A stretch of 64,000 nucleotides of DNA from Arcobacter sp. F155. Its GTDB lineage: Bacteria > Campylobacterota > Campylobacteria > Campylobacterales > Arcobacteraceae. Below the pieces are notes generated by a model that was given only the letters and a program-made list of their open reading frames with translations, was not told where the DNA came from and did no database searches. Below are positions 18,509-27,645 of this stretch, in pieces. Within the stretch, counting starts at the first letter, position 1, and each line of letters begins with the position of its first letter. The stretch spans positions 62,001 through 126,000 of the forward strand of contig NZ_PDJU01000001.1 of the NCBI RefSeq assembly GCF_004116455.1. The letters are read 5' to 3'. The position numbers were made by a program, and so were the translations under genes.

Positions 18509-19624
18509 ATGAAAAAAGTAATTAGTTTAGCTCTTGCTTCAGCGTTAACTGCTGGAATTGCAATGGCAAAGGAGATTAAAGTTGGTGCAGTAATGCCTAT
18601 GTCTGGTCCATTAGCTGCTTATGGACAAGTAACAAATTTAGGTGTTGAATTAGCACACAAATTACAGCCTAAATTAAAAAATGGGGATACTGTTAAATTA
18701 GTATTAATTGATAACAAAGGTGATAAAGTAGAGACAGCAAATGCTACTACTAGACTTATCGCTTCTGATAAAGTTGTTGCAATCTTAGGTGCATTAACTT
18801 CTACAAATACTGCTCAAACTATTGCAATTGCTGATAAGAAAAAAGTACCAGTTATTGCTTCTGTTGCTACAAATGACAAATTAACTGCAAGAAGAACTTT
18901 TGCAAATAGAGTTTGTTTTACTGACTCTTTCCAAGGTGAAGTTGTTGCAAACTATGCAAAAGAGCAAGGTTACAAAACAGCTGTAGTTATTGTTGACCAA
19001 GCGCAAGTTTACTCTTTAGGTTTAGCAAAAGCATTCCAAAAAGCATTTAAAGACAATGGTGGAAAACTACTTAAAAAAATCAGAGTTACATCAGGTGACA
19101 AAGATTTTAAAGCTGTAGTATCACAAATCAAGAACTTAAATCCTGACTTTATGTTCTTACCTTTATACCACCCAGAAGCTTCTATGATTGCAAGACAATC
19201 TAAGCAATTAGGTTTAAATAAACCTATGTTCTCTGGTGATGGTGTTGCAAATCAAACATTTATTGATTTAGGTGGTGAGTCTGTTGAAGGTTATATGTTT
19301 ACTGACTTCTTTGACTATACAAACCCTCCATCTCAAACTTCAGCTGATTTTATTAAGTTCCATGAAAAAGAGACTAATAAAAAAGAGGTTAACTCATTTA
19401 CAGCACTTGGAGCAGATACGTATAATATTTTAATTGATGCAATGAATAGATGTGAAGATCCATCTGATTCAATTTGTGTTAACAATGAAATTAAAAAGAC
19501 TACTAACTTTGATGGTGTATCGGGGAAAATCACTATCAATGGTGAAGGTAACGCTACAAGATCAGCAGTTATCAAAGAGATTAGAAATGGTCAAGCAGGG
19601 TTTAAAGCTACTGTAAATCCATAG
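18509..19624 (+). CDS. livJ: Branched-chain amino acid ABC transporter, binding protein
   Basis: Periplasmic substrate-binding protein of the LivJ/LivK family (371 residues). A Sec signal peptide (MKKVISLALASALTAGIAMA, cut after AMA) is followed by EIKVGAVMPMSGPLAAYGQ, the usual start of type I periplasmic binding proteins, then LVLIDNKGDKVETANATTRLI and VVAILGALTSTNTAQTIAIADKKKVPVI. AAGGAGAGTGT precedes the ATG. A strong terminator separates it from livHMGF, which allows more binding protein than permease. Leu/Ile/Val is the likely substrate, though relatives bind other amino acids or amides. Confidence 0.9.
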   Translation: MKKVISLALASALTAGIAMAKEIKVGAVMPMSGPLAAYGQVTNLGVELAHKLQPKLKNGDTVKLVLIDNKGDKVETANATTRLIASDKVVAILGALTSTNTAQTIAIADKKKVPVIASVATNDKLTARRTFANRVCFTDSFQGEVVANYAKEQGYKTAVVIVDQAQVYSLGLAKAFQKAFKDNGGKLLKKIRVTSGDKDFKAVVSQIKNLNPDFMFLPLYHPEASMIARQSKQLGLNKPMFSGDGVANQTFIDLGGESVEGYMFTDFFDYTNPPSQTSADFIKFHEKETNKKEVNSFTALGADTYNILIDAMNRCEDPSDSICVNNEIKKTTNFDGVSGKITINGEGNATRSAVIKEIRNGQAGFKATVNP

Positions 19625-19635
19625 TCAAAATAATT

Positions 19636-19668
19636 AAAAAGTCTAGCAATTGCTAGGCTTTTTTTTTA
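19636..19668 (+). terminator. Rho-independent terminator after livJ
   Basis: A 14-bp palindrome CTAGCAATTGCTAG (19643-19656), extended by a G-C pair and A/T pairs, is followed by nine T. It separates livJ from livH. Confidence 0.92.
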
Positions 19669-19745
19669 GAATAAAAAAAGTAATTAAAAAGTAATAGTAG
19701 GATTGCTTTTTTTATTGTATTTATGAAAATTAATCGGGGAAAAGA

Positions 19746-20642
19746 ATGGACATAACAACGTTTATACAGCAGATGGTTAACGGTTTCAGTTTGGGTAGTA
19801 TGTATGCCCTTATTGCAATCGGTTATACAATGGTTTATGGTGTGCTAAGGCTTATCAACTTTGCACACGGAGATATTATGATGGTAGGTGCCTTTTTAGG
19901 TTATACTTGTATTGCAGTTTTAGGATTACCATTTCCTATTGCAGTACTTATTGCTGTTTCTTTATCTGCGCTTGCAGGTATTTTAACAGATAAAATTGCC
20001 TACAAACCTTTAAGAGATGCACCAAGAATCTCATTACTTATTACAGCAATTGGTATTTCATTTTTCTTAGAAAACGCCTTTACTGTTTTTGCAGGTGGAG
20101 TTCCACGAGCCTTTCCTGTTCCTGAATACATGGAGCATGTATTTGTAGTATCAGAGATTACTTTTACTGTTTCTTCTATTATGGTTCCAGTTGTAACTTT
20201 AGGTTTATTAACAGGGATTTTATTTGTACTATACAAAACTAAATATGGTATGGCAATTAGAGCTTTATCTTTTGACTTTAAAACTGTAAATCTTATGGGA
20301 ATTGATGCAAATATGATTATCTCTATTGTGTTTGCTTTAGGTTCTGCTCTTGCAGCAGTTGGAGGAATTTTCTGGGTTGTAAATTATCCTTCTGTTGAAC
20401 CTATGATGGGAGTTTTAGTAGGACTTAAAGCCTTTGCTGCAGCTGTTGTAGGAGGAATTGGTTCAGTAACAGGTGCTGTTTTAGGGGGCTTCATTATTGG
20501 ATTTACTGAGGTTGTAGTTATTGCATTCTGGCCTGAACTTGGTGGATATAAAGATGCCTTTGCATTTATCTTCTTAATTTTTGTACTTCTATTTAAACCA
20601 ACTGGTATTATGGGTGAAGACTTAGAAAAGAGTAGGTTTTAA
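19746..20642 (+). CDS. livH: Branched-chain amino acid ABC transporter permease LivH
   Basis: Inner-membrane permease of 298 residues with about eight hydrophobic helices. It has the LivH signature GSMYALIAIGYTMVYGVLRL followed by INFAHGDIMMVGAFLGY, and the coupling-helix region AIRALSFDFKTVNLMGID that contacts the ATPases. The C terminus ends FLLFKPTGIMGE-like, typical of the family. GGGGAAAAGA precedes the ATG. It is the first gene of livHMGF; livM follows 2 bases later. Confidence 0.95.
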   Translation: MDITTFIQQMVNGFSLGSMYALIAIGYTMVYGVLRLINFAHGDIMMVGAFLGYTCIAVLGLPFPIAVLIAVSLSALAGILTDKIAYKPLRDAPRISLLITAIGISFFLENAFTVFAGGVPRAFPVPEYMEHVFVVSEITFTVSSIMVPVVTLGLLTGILFVLYKTKYGMAIRALSFDFKTVNLMGIDANMIISIVFALGSALAAVGGIFWVVNYPSVEPMMGVLVGLKAFAAAVVGGIGSVTGAVLGGFIIGFTEVVVIAFWPELGGYKDAFAFIFLIFVLLFKPTGIMGEDLEKSRF

Positions 20643-20644
20643 TC

Positions 20645-21694
20645 ATGATGAGTGATGCAATTTTTACAAAACAGAGATTAATAAATCTAGCAATTATTAT
20701 AACTGCAATATGGTTTACATGGTTTGCTCAAGTAGCTTTTGATGAATATACAGTAAGAATCATCAACAATGTTGCAATTTTTGTTATCTTAGCAGTTTCA
20801 TATAACTTAATTAATGGTGTAACTGGGCAGTTATCATTAGAGCCAAATGGATTTGTTGCAGTTGGTGCTTATGTTACAGCTATTTTAACTCTTGATGCAG
20901 ATGCGATGTTATATCAGTTTGATTTAGAAGACCCAGCTGAATGGGTTTTAGCACTACAAGCTGATTTTGCTTGGGCTTTACTTTTTGCTGGTATTGTTTC
21001 AGCATTACTTGCTTTAGCACTGTCTTTCCCTGTATTTAGAGTAAGAGGTGATTATCTTGCAATTGTTACACTTGGTTTTGGTTTTATTATTAAAATCTTA
21101 GCAATCAATAATCCTCATATTACAAATGGTTCTCTAGGGTTAAATGATATTCCAGAGTTTTCAAACCTTTATTGGACAGGGGGAATTGCTATTTTTGCCG
21201 TTTTAGCCATACTAAATATTATCTATTCTAAATTTGGTAGAGCTATGAAAGCTGTACGTGATGATGAAGATGCAGCTACTGCAATGGGTGTAAATACTTT
21301 TAAAACAAAAACTTTAGCATTTTGTACGTCAGCATTCTTTGAAGGTGTTGGTGGTGGTTTATTAGCAGCACTTTTAACATCTATTTCACCAGACTTATTT
21401 ACATTCTTACTAACATTCCAATTGTTAATTATCATTATCCTTGGTGGACTTGGTTCTACAACAGGAGCAATTTTAGGAACAATATTTGTAATGGCAGGAC
21501 TAGAGTGGATGAGATTCTTAGACGAACCAATGAACTTATTTGGTTTCCAAACAGAAGGAACACCAGGTATGAGAATGGTTGTATTCTCACTAATCTTAAT
21601 TATTGTAATGCTATTTGCAAGAGAAGGTTTAATGGGTAAAAAAGAGTTATTTGAATTGAAATGGTTTAAAAAGAAAAAAGGTGGTAACAAATGA
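20645..21694 (+). CDS. livM: Branched-chain amino acid ABC transporter permease LivM
   Basis: Second permease subunit, 349 residues, with about nine hydrophobic helices. It has the LivM motifs YNLINGVTGQLSLEPNGFVAVGAY, FRVRGDYLAIVTLGFGFII, and the coupling-helix segment GRAMKAVRDDEDAATAMGVN. Where most LivM proteins have GYxSLGH-like residues after GQLSL, this one has EPNGF. The gene starts with two adjacent ATG codons (20645 or 20648). It overlaps livG by 4 bases. Confidence 0.95.
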   Translation: MMSDAIFTKQRLINLAIIITAIWFTWFAQVAFDEYTVRIINNVAIFVILAVSYNLINGVTGQLSLEPNGFVAVGAYVTAILTLDADAMLYQFDLEDPAEWVLALQADFAWALLFAGIVSALLALALSFPVFRVRGDYLAIVTLGFGFIIKILAINNPHITNGSLGLNDIPEFSNLYWTGGIAIFAVLAILNIIYSKFGRAMKAVRDDEDAATAMGVNTFKTKTLAFCTSAFFEGVGGGLLAALLTSISPDLFTFLLTFQLLIIIILGGLGSTTGAILGTIFVMAGLEWMRFLDEPMNLFGFQTEGTPGMRMVVFSLILIIVMLFAREGLMGKKELFELKWFKKKKGGNK

Positions 21695-22458
21695 TTTTAG
21701 AAGTACAAAATGTAACTAAAAAATTTGGTGGAGTTACTGCCATAAAAGATACAACTTTTCATGTAAATGCAAAAGAAATATATGGTCTTATCGGTCCAAA
21801 TGGTGCTGGTAAAACTACTATGTTTAATGTTATTACTGGAAATTATGAACCAACTGAAGGTGCGGTTAAATTCCATGGGCAGAGAATTGATGGAATAAAA
21901 CCTTATAAAATTGTACATAGAGGAATTGCTAGAACATTCCAAAATATTAGATTATTTAATTCAATGAATGTTTTAGACAATATTTTAATTGGTTTTGATT
22001 ATCAAGCAGAGTACTCATATCTTGAAGCAATCTTTAGATTACCTAGATTTTTTAAAGAAGAAAGAAGAGTAAGAAAAAGAGCTTTTGAGATTATGGAAGT
22101 TTTAGGAATAGCTGAGTTTGCAGATGAGATGGCAACTGCATTATCATATGGGCAACAAAGAAAAGTTGAGATTGCAAGAGCATTAGCTGCTTCTCCTCAA
22201 CTTTTACTTCTTGATGAACCAGCAGCTGGTATGAATCCACAAGAAACACATGAACTTGCAGAACTTTTCTTTAAAATTAGAGATGAGTTTGATGTAACTA
22301 TTCTTTTAATTGAACATGATATGAAGTTTGTAAATAAGCTTTGTGATAGAGTTATGGTTTTAGACTATGGAAAAACAATCTTTGAGGGGCATATTAAAGA
22401 TGCGATTAAAGATGAAGAAGTAATTAAAGCTTACCTTGGAGATTTTAAACATGCTTAA
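21691..22458 (+). CDS. livG: Branched-chain amino acid ABC transporter ATPase LivG
   Basis: Cytoplasmic ATPase of 255 residues powering the importer. It has Walker A GPNGAGKTTMFNVITG, the LivG-type segment GIARTFQNIRLFNSMNVLDNIL, the ABC signature LSYGQQRKVEIARAL, Walker B LLLLDEPAAGMNP and H-loop LIEHDMKFV. It overlaps livM (ATGA) and livF (8 bases), so the four subunits are translationally coupled. Confidence 0.96.
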   Translation: MILEVQNVTKKFGGVTAIKDTTFHVNAKEIYGLIGPNGAGKTTMFNVITGNYEPTEGAVKFHGQRIDGIKPYKIVHRGIARTFQNIRLFNSMNVLDNILIGFDYQAEYSYLEAIFRLPRFFKEERRVRKRAFEIMEVLGIAEFADEMATALSYGQQRKVEIARALAASPQLLLLDEPAAGMNPQETHELAELFFKIRDEFDVTILLIEHDMKFVNKLCDRVMVLDYGKTIFEGHIKDAIKDEEVIKAYLGDFKHA

Positions 22459-23146
22459 AGTAAAAGATTTAAAAGTTTATTATGGATTAATCAATGCTGT
22501 AAAAGGTGTTGAGTTTGAAGTAGGTGAGGGACAAATTGTTTCATTAATTGGAAGTAATGGAGCTGGAAAAACTTCAACTTTGCAGTCAATTGTAAATGAT
22601 GTTAAAAAAACGGGTGAGATTATTTTTAAAGATGATGATATTTCAAAAATGAAAACTCATAAGATTATTAAGAGTAATATTGCTTTAGTTCCTGAAGGAA
22701 GAAGATGTTTTCAGAACTTAACAATTGAAGAAAACCTTAGAATGGGTGCTTTTAACAATGACGAAAACTATGAAAGACTTCAAGAACATATGTTTGAACT
22801 ATTTCCAAGACTTGTTGCAAAAAAAGGTCAACTAGCAGGAACTATGTCTGGAGGAGAGCAACAAATGCTTGCTATTGCAAGAGCTTTAATGAGTTCTCCA
22901 AAACTTCTTATGCTTGATGAACCTTCTTTAGGTCTTGCTCCTAAGATAGTTGGTGAACTATTCAAAACAATTGAAAGACTAAGAGATGAAGGAATTACTA
23001 TTTTACTAGTAGAGCAAAATGCTTTTGCAGCTTTAGAAATTTCTGATTATGCTTATGTTTTAGAAAATGGAGAAATTGCTTTAGAAGGAACTGGGGCTGA
23101 ACTTATCGACTCTGATGAGATTAGAGAGAAGTACTTAGGTGGGTAA
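22451..23146 (+). CDS. livF: Branched-chain amino acid ABC transporter ATPase LivF
   Basis: Second ATPase (231 residues from the chosen start). Walker A GSNGAGKTSTLQSI, signature MSGGEQQMLAIARALMSSPKLLMLDEPSLGLAP covering C-motif and Walker B, then LLVEQNAFAALEISDYAYVLENG, the LivF-type end. I choose the ATG at 22451, which overlaps the livG stop and has GGAG 9 bases upstream; an in-frame TTG at 22436 has no matching ribosome site and would add five residues. Confidence 0.95.
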   Translation: MLKVKDLKVYYGLINAVKGVEFEVGEGQIVSLIGSNGAGKTSTLQSIVNDVKKTGEIIFKDDDISKMKTHKIIKSNIALVPEGRRCFQNLTIEENLRMGAFNNDENYERLQEHMFELFPRLVAKKGQLAGTMSGGEQQMLAIARALMSSPKLLMLDEPSLGLAPKIVGELFKTIERLRDEGITILLVEQNAFAALEISDYAYVLENGEIALEGTGAELIDSDEIREKYLGG

Positions 23147-23160
23147 AACCCACTTAGTAC
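23135..23160 (+). terminator. Hairpin at the end of livHMGF
   Basis: TTAGGTGGGT pairs with ACCCACTTA around an AAA loop across the livF stop codon. The tail is AT-rich but lacks a clean T run, so termination is likely but not certain. Confidence 0.5.
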
Positions 23161-23244
23161 ACACTTTATTTAACTATTATTAACTTTTATTTACTACAAT
23201 TCAATTTTTAAATTATAAATACAAATATTTTTATTAGGATTAAT

Positions 23245-23643
23245 ATGCTTTTAATGAAATTAGAAACAAAAGAAAAATTCTCATTCTTACAATTAGCACA
23301 CTATTTAGCGAGAATTGATAATGATTATGGTGAAAAAGAACAAGAGGTTATTTTAGAATATTGTGCAGAAATGGGAATTGAAAATGATGATGATTTTGAG
23401 TTAGAAAGTTTTGATTTACATGCTACTTTAAAAGATTTTAAAAGTTTAAGAAGCAAGAAAATAGTTATTTTGGAGTTAATGATTTTAATTCATGCTGATG
23501 ATAAATTTGATTTTGAAGAGCGAAATCTTATTTTTCAAATAAATGAAATTTTTAATTTATCTCAAAAAGATATAGAGTTTTATTCTCAATGGGGAAAAGC
23601 TGCAGCTGCACTATATACCCAAGGGAAGCTGTTTATAGACTAG
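23245..23643 (+). CDS. TerB-like acidic protein
   Basis: A 132-residue soluble protein resembling the TerB/DjlA-N helical fold: two similar acidic helix pairs, ARIDNDYGEKEQEVILEYCAEMGI and ILIHADDKFDFEERNLIFQINEIF, each with the D-x-x-x-x-x-E-x-x pattern that binds metal in tellurite-resistance TerB. No other ter genes are nearby, so a role in tellurite resistance should not be assumed. It has AGGATTAAT before the ATG and is followed by the ZapB/ZapA-like pair on the same strand. Confidence 0.65.
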   Translation: MLLMKLETKEKFSFLQLAHYLARIDNDYGEKEQEVILEYCAEMGIENDDDFELESFDLHATLKDFKSLRSKKIVILELMILIHADDKFDFEERNLIFQINEIFNLSQKDIEFYSQWGKAAAALYTQGKLFID

Positions 23644-23705
23644 TTAAAATGAAACTTTCTTCATTTTAAATAATTTAATTGGTTTATTTGGATAAAATAA
23701 TCGCT

Positions 23706-23909
23706 ATGGATATCATCAAAAACTTAAATGGAAAAATAGAAAAACTTATACATGAATATGAACTTCTTAAAAAAGAGAATGAAATATTAAAACGTGACCT
23801 TGATGATTTAAAAAATGAGAATGATGAATTAGAAAGAAACAACCAAGATATGCTTTTAAAAATCGATAGTACATTAACTTTCGTTGAGGCAAAGAGTAGT
23901 GGAAAATAA
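23706..23909 (+). CDS. Short coiled-coil protein, ZapB-like
   Basis: A 67-residue protein that is almost entirely coiled coil: heptads run from NLNGKIEKLIHEYELLKKEN to ELERNNQDMLLKIDSTL. Size and composition resemble the cell-division factor ZapB. The next gene overlaps it and resembles ZapA, the partner of ZapB, which supports the guess. I use the ATG at 23706; an in-frame TTG upstream at 23679 is less likely. Coiled coils are low-complexity, so homology to ZapB is tentative. Confidence 0.55.
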   Translation: MDIIKNLNGKIEKLIHEYELLKKENEILKRDLDDLKNENDELERNNQDMLLKIDSTLTFVEAKSSGK

Positions 23910-24108
23910 AGTGACATTTCATATAAATAACATGGCTTATACCATCACAGTAGATGATAAACTCAAAGATGAGATTACAAGATATCTATCTACAGATAAG
24001 AATTTAGATACAAAAGAGTTGCTAGCGGCTTATATAAGAGTTTCCCAGCAATATGTACGACTAAAAGATGATGTTGAGGCTGTAACAGAAAAATTACCAA
24101 ATCTATAA
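23899..24108 (+). CDS. Small ZapA-like protein
   Basis: About 69 residues. The N-terminal VTFHINNMAYTITVDDKLKDEITRYL fits the beta-beta-helix head of ZapA (FtsZ-ring cross-linker), and the C-terminal LLAAYIRVSQQYVRLKDDVEAV fits its dimerising helix. No ATG is available: the GTG at 23899 (GAGG 9 bases upstream, overlapping the previous stop) or the GTG at 23911 are both possible starts. Coupling to the ZapB-like gene suggests the two proteins act together. The family call is moderate. Confidence 0.55.
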   Translation: MENKVTFHINNMAYTITVDDKLKDEITRYLSTDKNLDTKELLAAYIRVSQQYVRLKDDVEAVTEKLPNL

Positions 24109-24113
24109 ATCTT

Positions 24114-24545
24114 ATGAAAAAGGCATTTTCACTTATAGAAATTATTATTGTAATTGTAGTTATCTCTATAATTGCGAGTTTTCTAATAAGTAAATATGCC
24201 ACTTCAATAAATAGTACAGTAAAAACTACTGTAAAAGCTGATATAGCGTTGATTAATAGCGCTATATCAAAGAAAAACTCAAAAAATATATTGCTACAGA
24301 AATCAAAAATTACTTATTTAGATAATGCAATAACAAATCAAAAAGGATTAGAGATTTTTGATAATATTTTACAAGTACCATTGCTTTCAACAAATATGTT
24401 AGAAAAAGAGCTTGGCAAGTGGATTAAAGTTGCAAGTGATAAATATAGAGTTTATATCTCTAAAAAAGAGTATTTAGAGTATAGATTCAAAGATGATAGT
24501 TTCTCTTGTATTAGTGATTTAAAACTTTGTAAAGAGTTTGAATAA
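24114..24545 (+). CDS. Type IV pilin-like pseudopilin (prepilin N-terminal motif)
   Basis: The N terminus MKKAFSLIEIIIVIVVISII is a class III (prepilin) signal: a short basic leader, cleavage between Ala and Phe, Glu at mature position 5, then a hydrophobic helix. The remaining 115 residues form a small globular domain with two Cys near the end (FSCISDLKLCKEF), probably a disulfide loop. This makes it a minor pilin or type II-secretion pseudopilin. No assembly ATPase or prepilin peptidase lies in the window. It is followed without a gap (1-base overlap) by priA, a co-transcription that looks fortuitous. Confidence 0.8.
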   Translation: MKKAFSLIEIIIVIVVISIIASFLISKYATSINSTVKTTVKADIALINSAISKKNSKNILLQKSKITYLDNAITNQKGLEIFDNILQVPLLSTNMLEKELGKWIKVASDKYRVYISKKEYLEYRFKDDSFSCISDLKLCKEFE

Positions 24546-26392
24546 TGAACTATTATGAAGTTTCACTTTTAAAATCACCCTTAGAACCTTTAACTTTTCA
24601 AAGTGAAGAAGAACTAGAACTTGGAAGTAAGGTTGAAGTTCCTTTACGAAATAGAAAAAACTATAGTGATGCAGTTGTAGTAAAAAAAGTAGAAGAACCA
24701 AGCTTTAAATGTAGTGATATAAAAGTTATTACAGAGTTTTTTTATGACAATAAAATGCTTGAAATTGCAAAGTTTATCTCTCAATATTATGTGTGCTCTT
24801 TTGGAGAGGCTCTTTCTATTTTTATTCCTTTTAATAAAGAGTATGAAAACAAAAATATAAAACAAGAGTTTGACTCACAAATAGAGCTATCACCTAAACA
24901 GCAAGAGGCATTTGATTTTTGTAAAGATAAAAAACAAGCTTTACTTTTTGCAAACACAGGAAGTGGTAAAACAGAAGTTTATATTAAAACTATTGAAGAA
25001 GTTTTAAATAAAGGTGGGCAAGCAGTTTTATTGATGCCTGAAATATCTTTAACACCTCAAATGCAAAAAAGACTAGAAAAGGTTTTTTCTACTTCTGTAG
25101 CTATTTGGCACTCTAAAATCACTAAAAAGAAAAAAGAGACAATTCTTCAAGGCTTACAAGAAGGAAGTATTAAACTTGTTGCAGGGGCTAGGTCAGCACT
25201 TTTTTTACCCTTTGAAAACTTGCAGTTAATAGTTGTAGATGAAGAGCATGATGAGTCTTATAAAAGTGATTCAAAACCAAGGTATCATGCAAAAGATTTA
25301 AGTATTTATATTGCAAAGAAGTACGATATTAGACTTATTTTAGGAAGTGCAACAGCTTCAATCTCTTCTTTTTCAAAGTTGCCTTTTTATAGATTAAAGC
25401 AGACTTTTTATGATACAAGAAAGAAAATAGAATTTGATGATTCTTCTTTAGATATCTCTTTAAAAGTATTAAACAAAATAAAACAAACTTTAGATAATCA
25501 AAATCAAGTAATTGTATTTTTACCTACAAGGGCAAACTACAAATACCAAATTTGTACCTCATGTGGAAAATCAGTAGAGTGTCCTTATTGTTCTGTTTCA
25601 ATGAGTTTACATAAAAATGATTTAGCTTTAAAGTGTCATTATTGTGGATATGCTCAAAAGATACCAGAAACCTGTCCTTCATGTAATAATGGAGTGATTC
25701 ATAACCTAAGAGTTGGAACAGCACAAATTGAAGAACAACTAAATGAGATGTTCCCTGACAAAGTAGTGAAAAGATTTGATAGGGATGAAATCAAAACTGA
25801 TAGTAAGTTAAAAACTATTTTAAATGATTTTAACAATAATAAAATTGATATTTTAGTTGGAACACAAATGCTTTCAAAAGGGCATGACTACCATAATGTA
25901 AAACTTGCAGTTGTTCTTGGAATTGATTCAATCCTAAATATGAACTCTTATAAAGCAAGGGAAAAAGCTCTATCTTTGCTTATTCAAATAGCAGGAAGAA
26001 GTGGAAGAAAAGGTGATGGAGAAGTTATTGTTCAAACCCAAAATGAAGATTTTTTTGCAGAATATTTGCAAGAGTATGATTATGGGGAGTTTTTACAAGA
26101 GGAGTTAGAGTTTAGAGAAGGGCTTTATCCTCCATTTTTAAAAATGGCAAAAGTAATGTTTGCCCATGCAAATGGACTTAAAGTAAAAGATGAACTTGAT
26201 AGATACGTAAAACTTTTAAAACAAAAAGAGAATATTCAAGTAGTAGGTTTCGGACAGTGTGCAATATTTAAAGTTGCAAATAAATATAGATATGAAATAA
26301 TTTTACGTTCTTCAAATGTAAAAGCCTTGCTTCAAGCCCTTCATAGTATTGATTCTCCTATAGCTTCTATTGATATGGATACGGTTTATTAA
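24545..26392 (+). CDS. priA: Primosomal helicase PriA
   Basis: Superfamily 2 3'-5' helicase that reloads the replisome at stalled forks. Of 615 residues, the first 110 form the fork-binding domain, short as in other Campylobacterota. The helicase core has Walker A FANTGSGKTEVYI, DEEHDESYKSDSKPRYHAKDL, and GSATASISS. The zinc-binding insert has CTSCGKSVECPYC and CHYCGYAQKIPETCPSCN, and the core continues with VGTQMLSKGHDYHNV and QIAGRSGRKGDGEVIVQTQ. It starts at the last base of the pseudopilin stop. Confidence 0.95.
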   Translation: MNYYEVSLLKSPLEPLTFQSEEELELGSKVEVPLRNRKNYSDAVVVKKVEEPSFKCSDIKVITEFFYDNKMLEIAKFISQYYVCSFGEALSIFIPFNKEYENKNIKQEFDSQIELSPKQQEAFDFCKDKKQALLFANTGSGKTEVYIKTIEEVLNKGGQAVLLMPEISLTPQMQKRLEKVFSTSVAIWHSKITKKKKETILQGLQEGSIKLVAGARSALFLPFENLQLIVVDEEHDESYKSDSKPRYHAKDLSIYIAKKYDIRLILGSATASISSFSKLPFYRLKQTFYDTRKKIEFDDSSLDISLKVLNKIKQTLDNQNQVIVFLPTRANYKYQICTSCGKSVECPYCSVSMSLHKNDLALKCHYCGYAQKIPETCPSCNNGVIHNLRVGTAQIEEQLNEMFPDKVVKRFDRDEIKTDSKLKTILNDFNNNKIDILVGTQMLSKGHDYHNVKLAVVLGIDSILNMNSYKAREKALSLLIQIAGRSGRKGDGEVIVQTQNEDFFAEYLQEYDYGEFLQEELEFREGLYPPFLKMAKVMFAHANGLKVKDELDRYVKLLKQKENIQVVGFGQCAIFKVANKYRYEIILRSSNVKALLQALHSIDSPIASIDMDTVY

Positions 26393-26414
26393 TTAATCTT
26401 TAGACTTCTTATTG

Positions 26415-26420
26415 TATAAT
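26415..26420 (+). promoter_or_regulatory. -10 box for dapD
   Basis: Perfect TATAAT 27 bases before the dapD ATG, preceded by TTG and T-rich sequence, the usual form of sigma-70 promoters in Campylobacterota. Confidence 0.6.
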
Positions 26421-26447
26421 CGCCCCTAAAAATAATAAGGAAAAATA

Positions 26448-27635
26448 ATGGCTTTTACAAAAGATGATTTTAAAGAACTAGTATCAAATATCCAATCTCA
26501 AGACTGGTACAAAAACCCAATTGGTTTTGGTATCGCAAAAGTAGATAGAGGACAATTAAACCCTGAAAAAATTTTACAAGCATCATATCCTGTAGTAAAC
26601 TGGGAAGAAAACTTCGGTAGTGCTGCAATTTTCTTAAATGCATTAAAAGAAGCAGGTGAAAATATTGATACTTCTAAATCAGAATTAGTATTTAATATCA
26701 GTGACAAATTTTTAACAACTTGTATTGAGTCTTTTAGACCATATATCCCAGAAGCAAAAGGACAAGAGCACAAAAATGTTCAAGTTATTTCTACTTTAGC
26801 TTCATTACCAATTGATTCAGGTCTTACTGCTGATGATTATAGAGTTGTATTTATTTTTGAAGATACAAACCCAGCAAGTGCAGAGTCTGTATATTTAAAA
26901 CTTTATGCTTTATCAACTGGAAAAGCAGCTTTAAGAAGCTTAAACCTTGATGGTGCATTTGGTCAATTACACAACAGTGCTTGGGTTGGAAATCAACCAA
27001 TTGAATTAGACTGGTTAAGAGAAAATGAAATTTCATTAAAACTATCTGGTAAATTCCCAAGTATCACAAAAGTTGATAAATTCCCACAATTCTTAGACCA
27101 TGTAATTCCTGCTGATAACACAAGAATTTTAGATACAAACAAAGTAAGATTTGGAGCACAATTAGCTGCTGGAACTACTGTAATGCCTGGTGCTGCATAT
27201 ATTAACTTCAATGCTGGAACTGAAGGTGCTGTAATGGTTGAAGGTAGAATTTCTTCTTCAGCTAAAGTTGGTGCTGGTTCTGATGTTGGTGGAGGAGCTT
27301 CAATTCTTGGTGTTCTTTCTGGTACTGATGGTGTTCCTGTAACTATTGGTGATAACACATTATTAGGTGCTAACTCTTGTACTGGTACTGCTATTGGTGA
27401 CTCTTGTATCTTAGATGCAGGTGTAACAATCTTACCAGGTACTAAAATCACTCTTTCTGAAAAAGCTGTTGAGCAATTAAAAGAGATTAACCCAGGTAAA
27501 GAGATTTCTACTGTTATGAAAGGTATGGATTTCTTAGGTGTTAATGGAGTACACTTTAGAGTTAACTCTCAAACTGGTCAAACAATTGCAATGAGATCAA
27601 CTAGAGAAGTTAAATTAAACGCTGACTTACACTAA
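26448..27635 (+). CDS. dapD: Tetrahydrodipicolinate N-succinyltransferase
   Basis: Catalyses succinylation of tetrahydrodipicolinate in lysine and meso-diaminopimelate synthesis. The 395-residue form is the long DapD typical of Campylobacterota. Residues 1-190 form an extra N-terminal domain. From about residue 235 there is a left-handed beta-helix of hexapeptide repeats (AAGTTVMPGAAYINFNAG, GRISSSAKVGAGSDVGGG, GDNTLLGANSCTGTAIGDS). GTEGAVMVEGRIS contributes the active-site region. It has its own promoter and an AAGGAAAAAT ribosome site, so it is probably monocistronic and constitutive. Confidence 0.95.
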   Translation: MAFTKDDFKELVSNIQSQDWYKNPIGFGIAKVDRGQLNPEKILQASYPVVNWEENFGSAAIFLNALKEAGENIDTSKSELVFNISDKFLTTCIESFRPYIPEAKGQEHKNVQVISTLASLPIDSGLTADDYRVVFIFEDTNPASAESVYLKLYALSTGKAALRSLNLDGAFGQLHNSAWVGNQPIELDWLRENEISLKLSGKFPSITKVDKFPQFLDHVIPADNTRILDTNKVRFGAQLAAGTTVMPGAAYINFNAGTEGAVMVEGRISSSAKVGAGSDVGGGASILGVLSGTDGVPVTIGDNTLLGANSCTGTAIGDSCILDAGVTILPGTKITLSEKAVEQLKEINPGKEISTVMKGMDFLGVNGVHFRVNSQTGQTIAMRSTREVKLNADLH

Positions 27636-27645
27636 GTCAAAATAG

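Noticed and set aside
21223-21690. 155-codon minus-strand frame inside livM
   Set aside because: Antisense to a clear permease, with no ribosome site and no family resemblance.
23245-23643. Tellurite resistance gene
   Set aside because: Only a TerB-like fold is suggested; no terC, terD or other ter genes are near, so resistance is not claimed.
26993-27451. 152-codon open frame on the minus strand inside dapD
   Set aside because: It is a shadow of the regular beta-helix repeats of dapD; composition (Pro/Ala/Ser-rich) is unlike neighbouring proteins.
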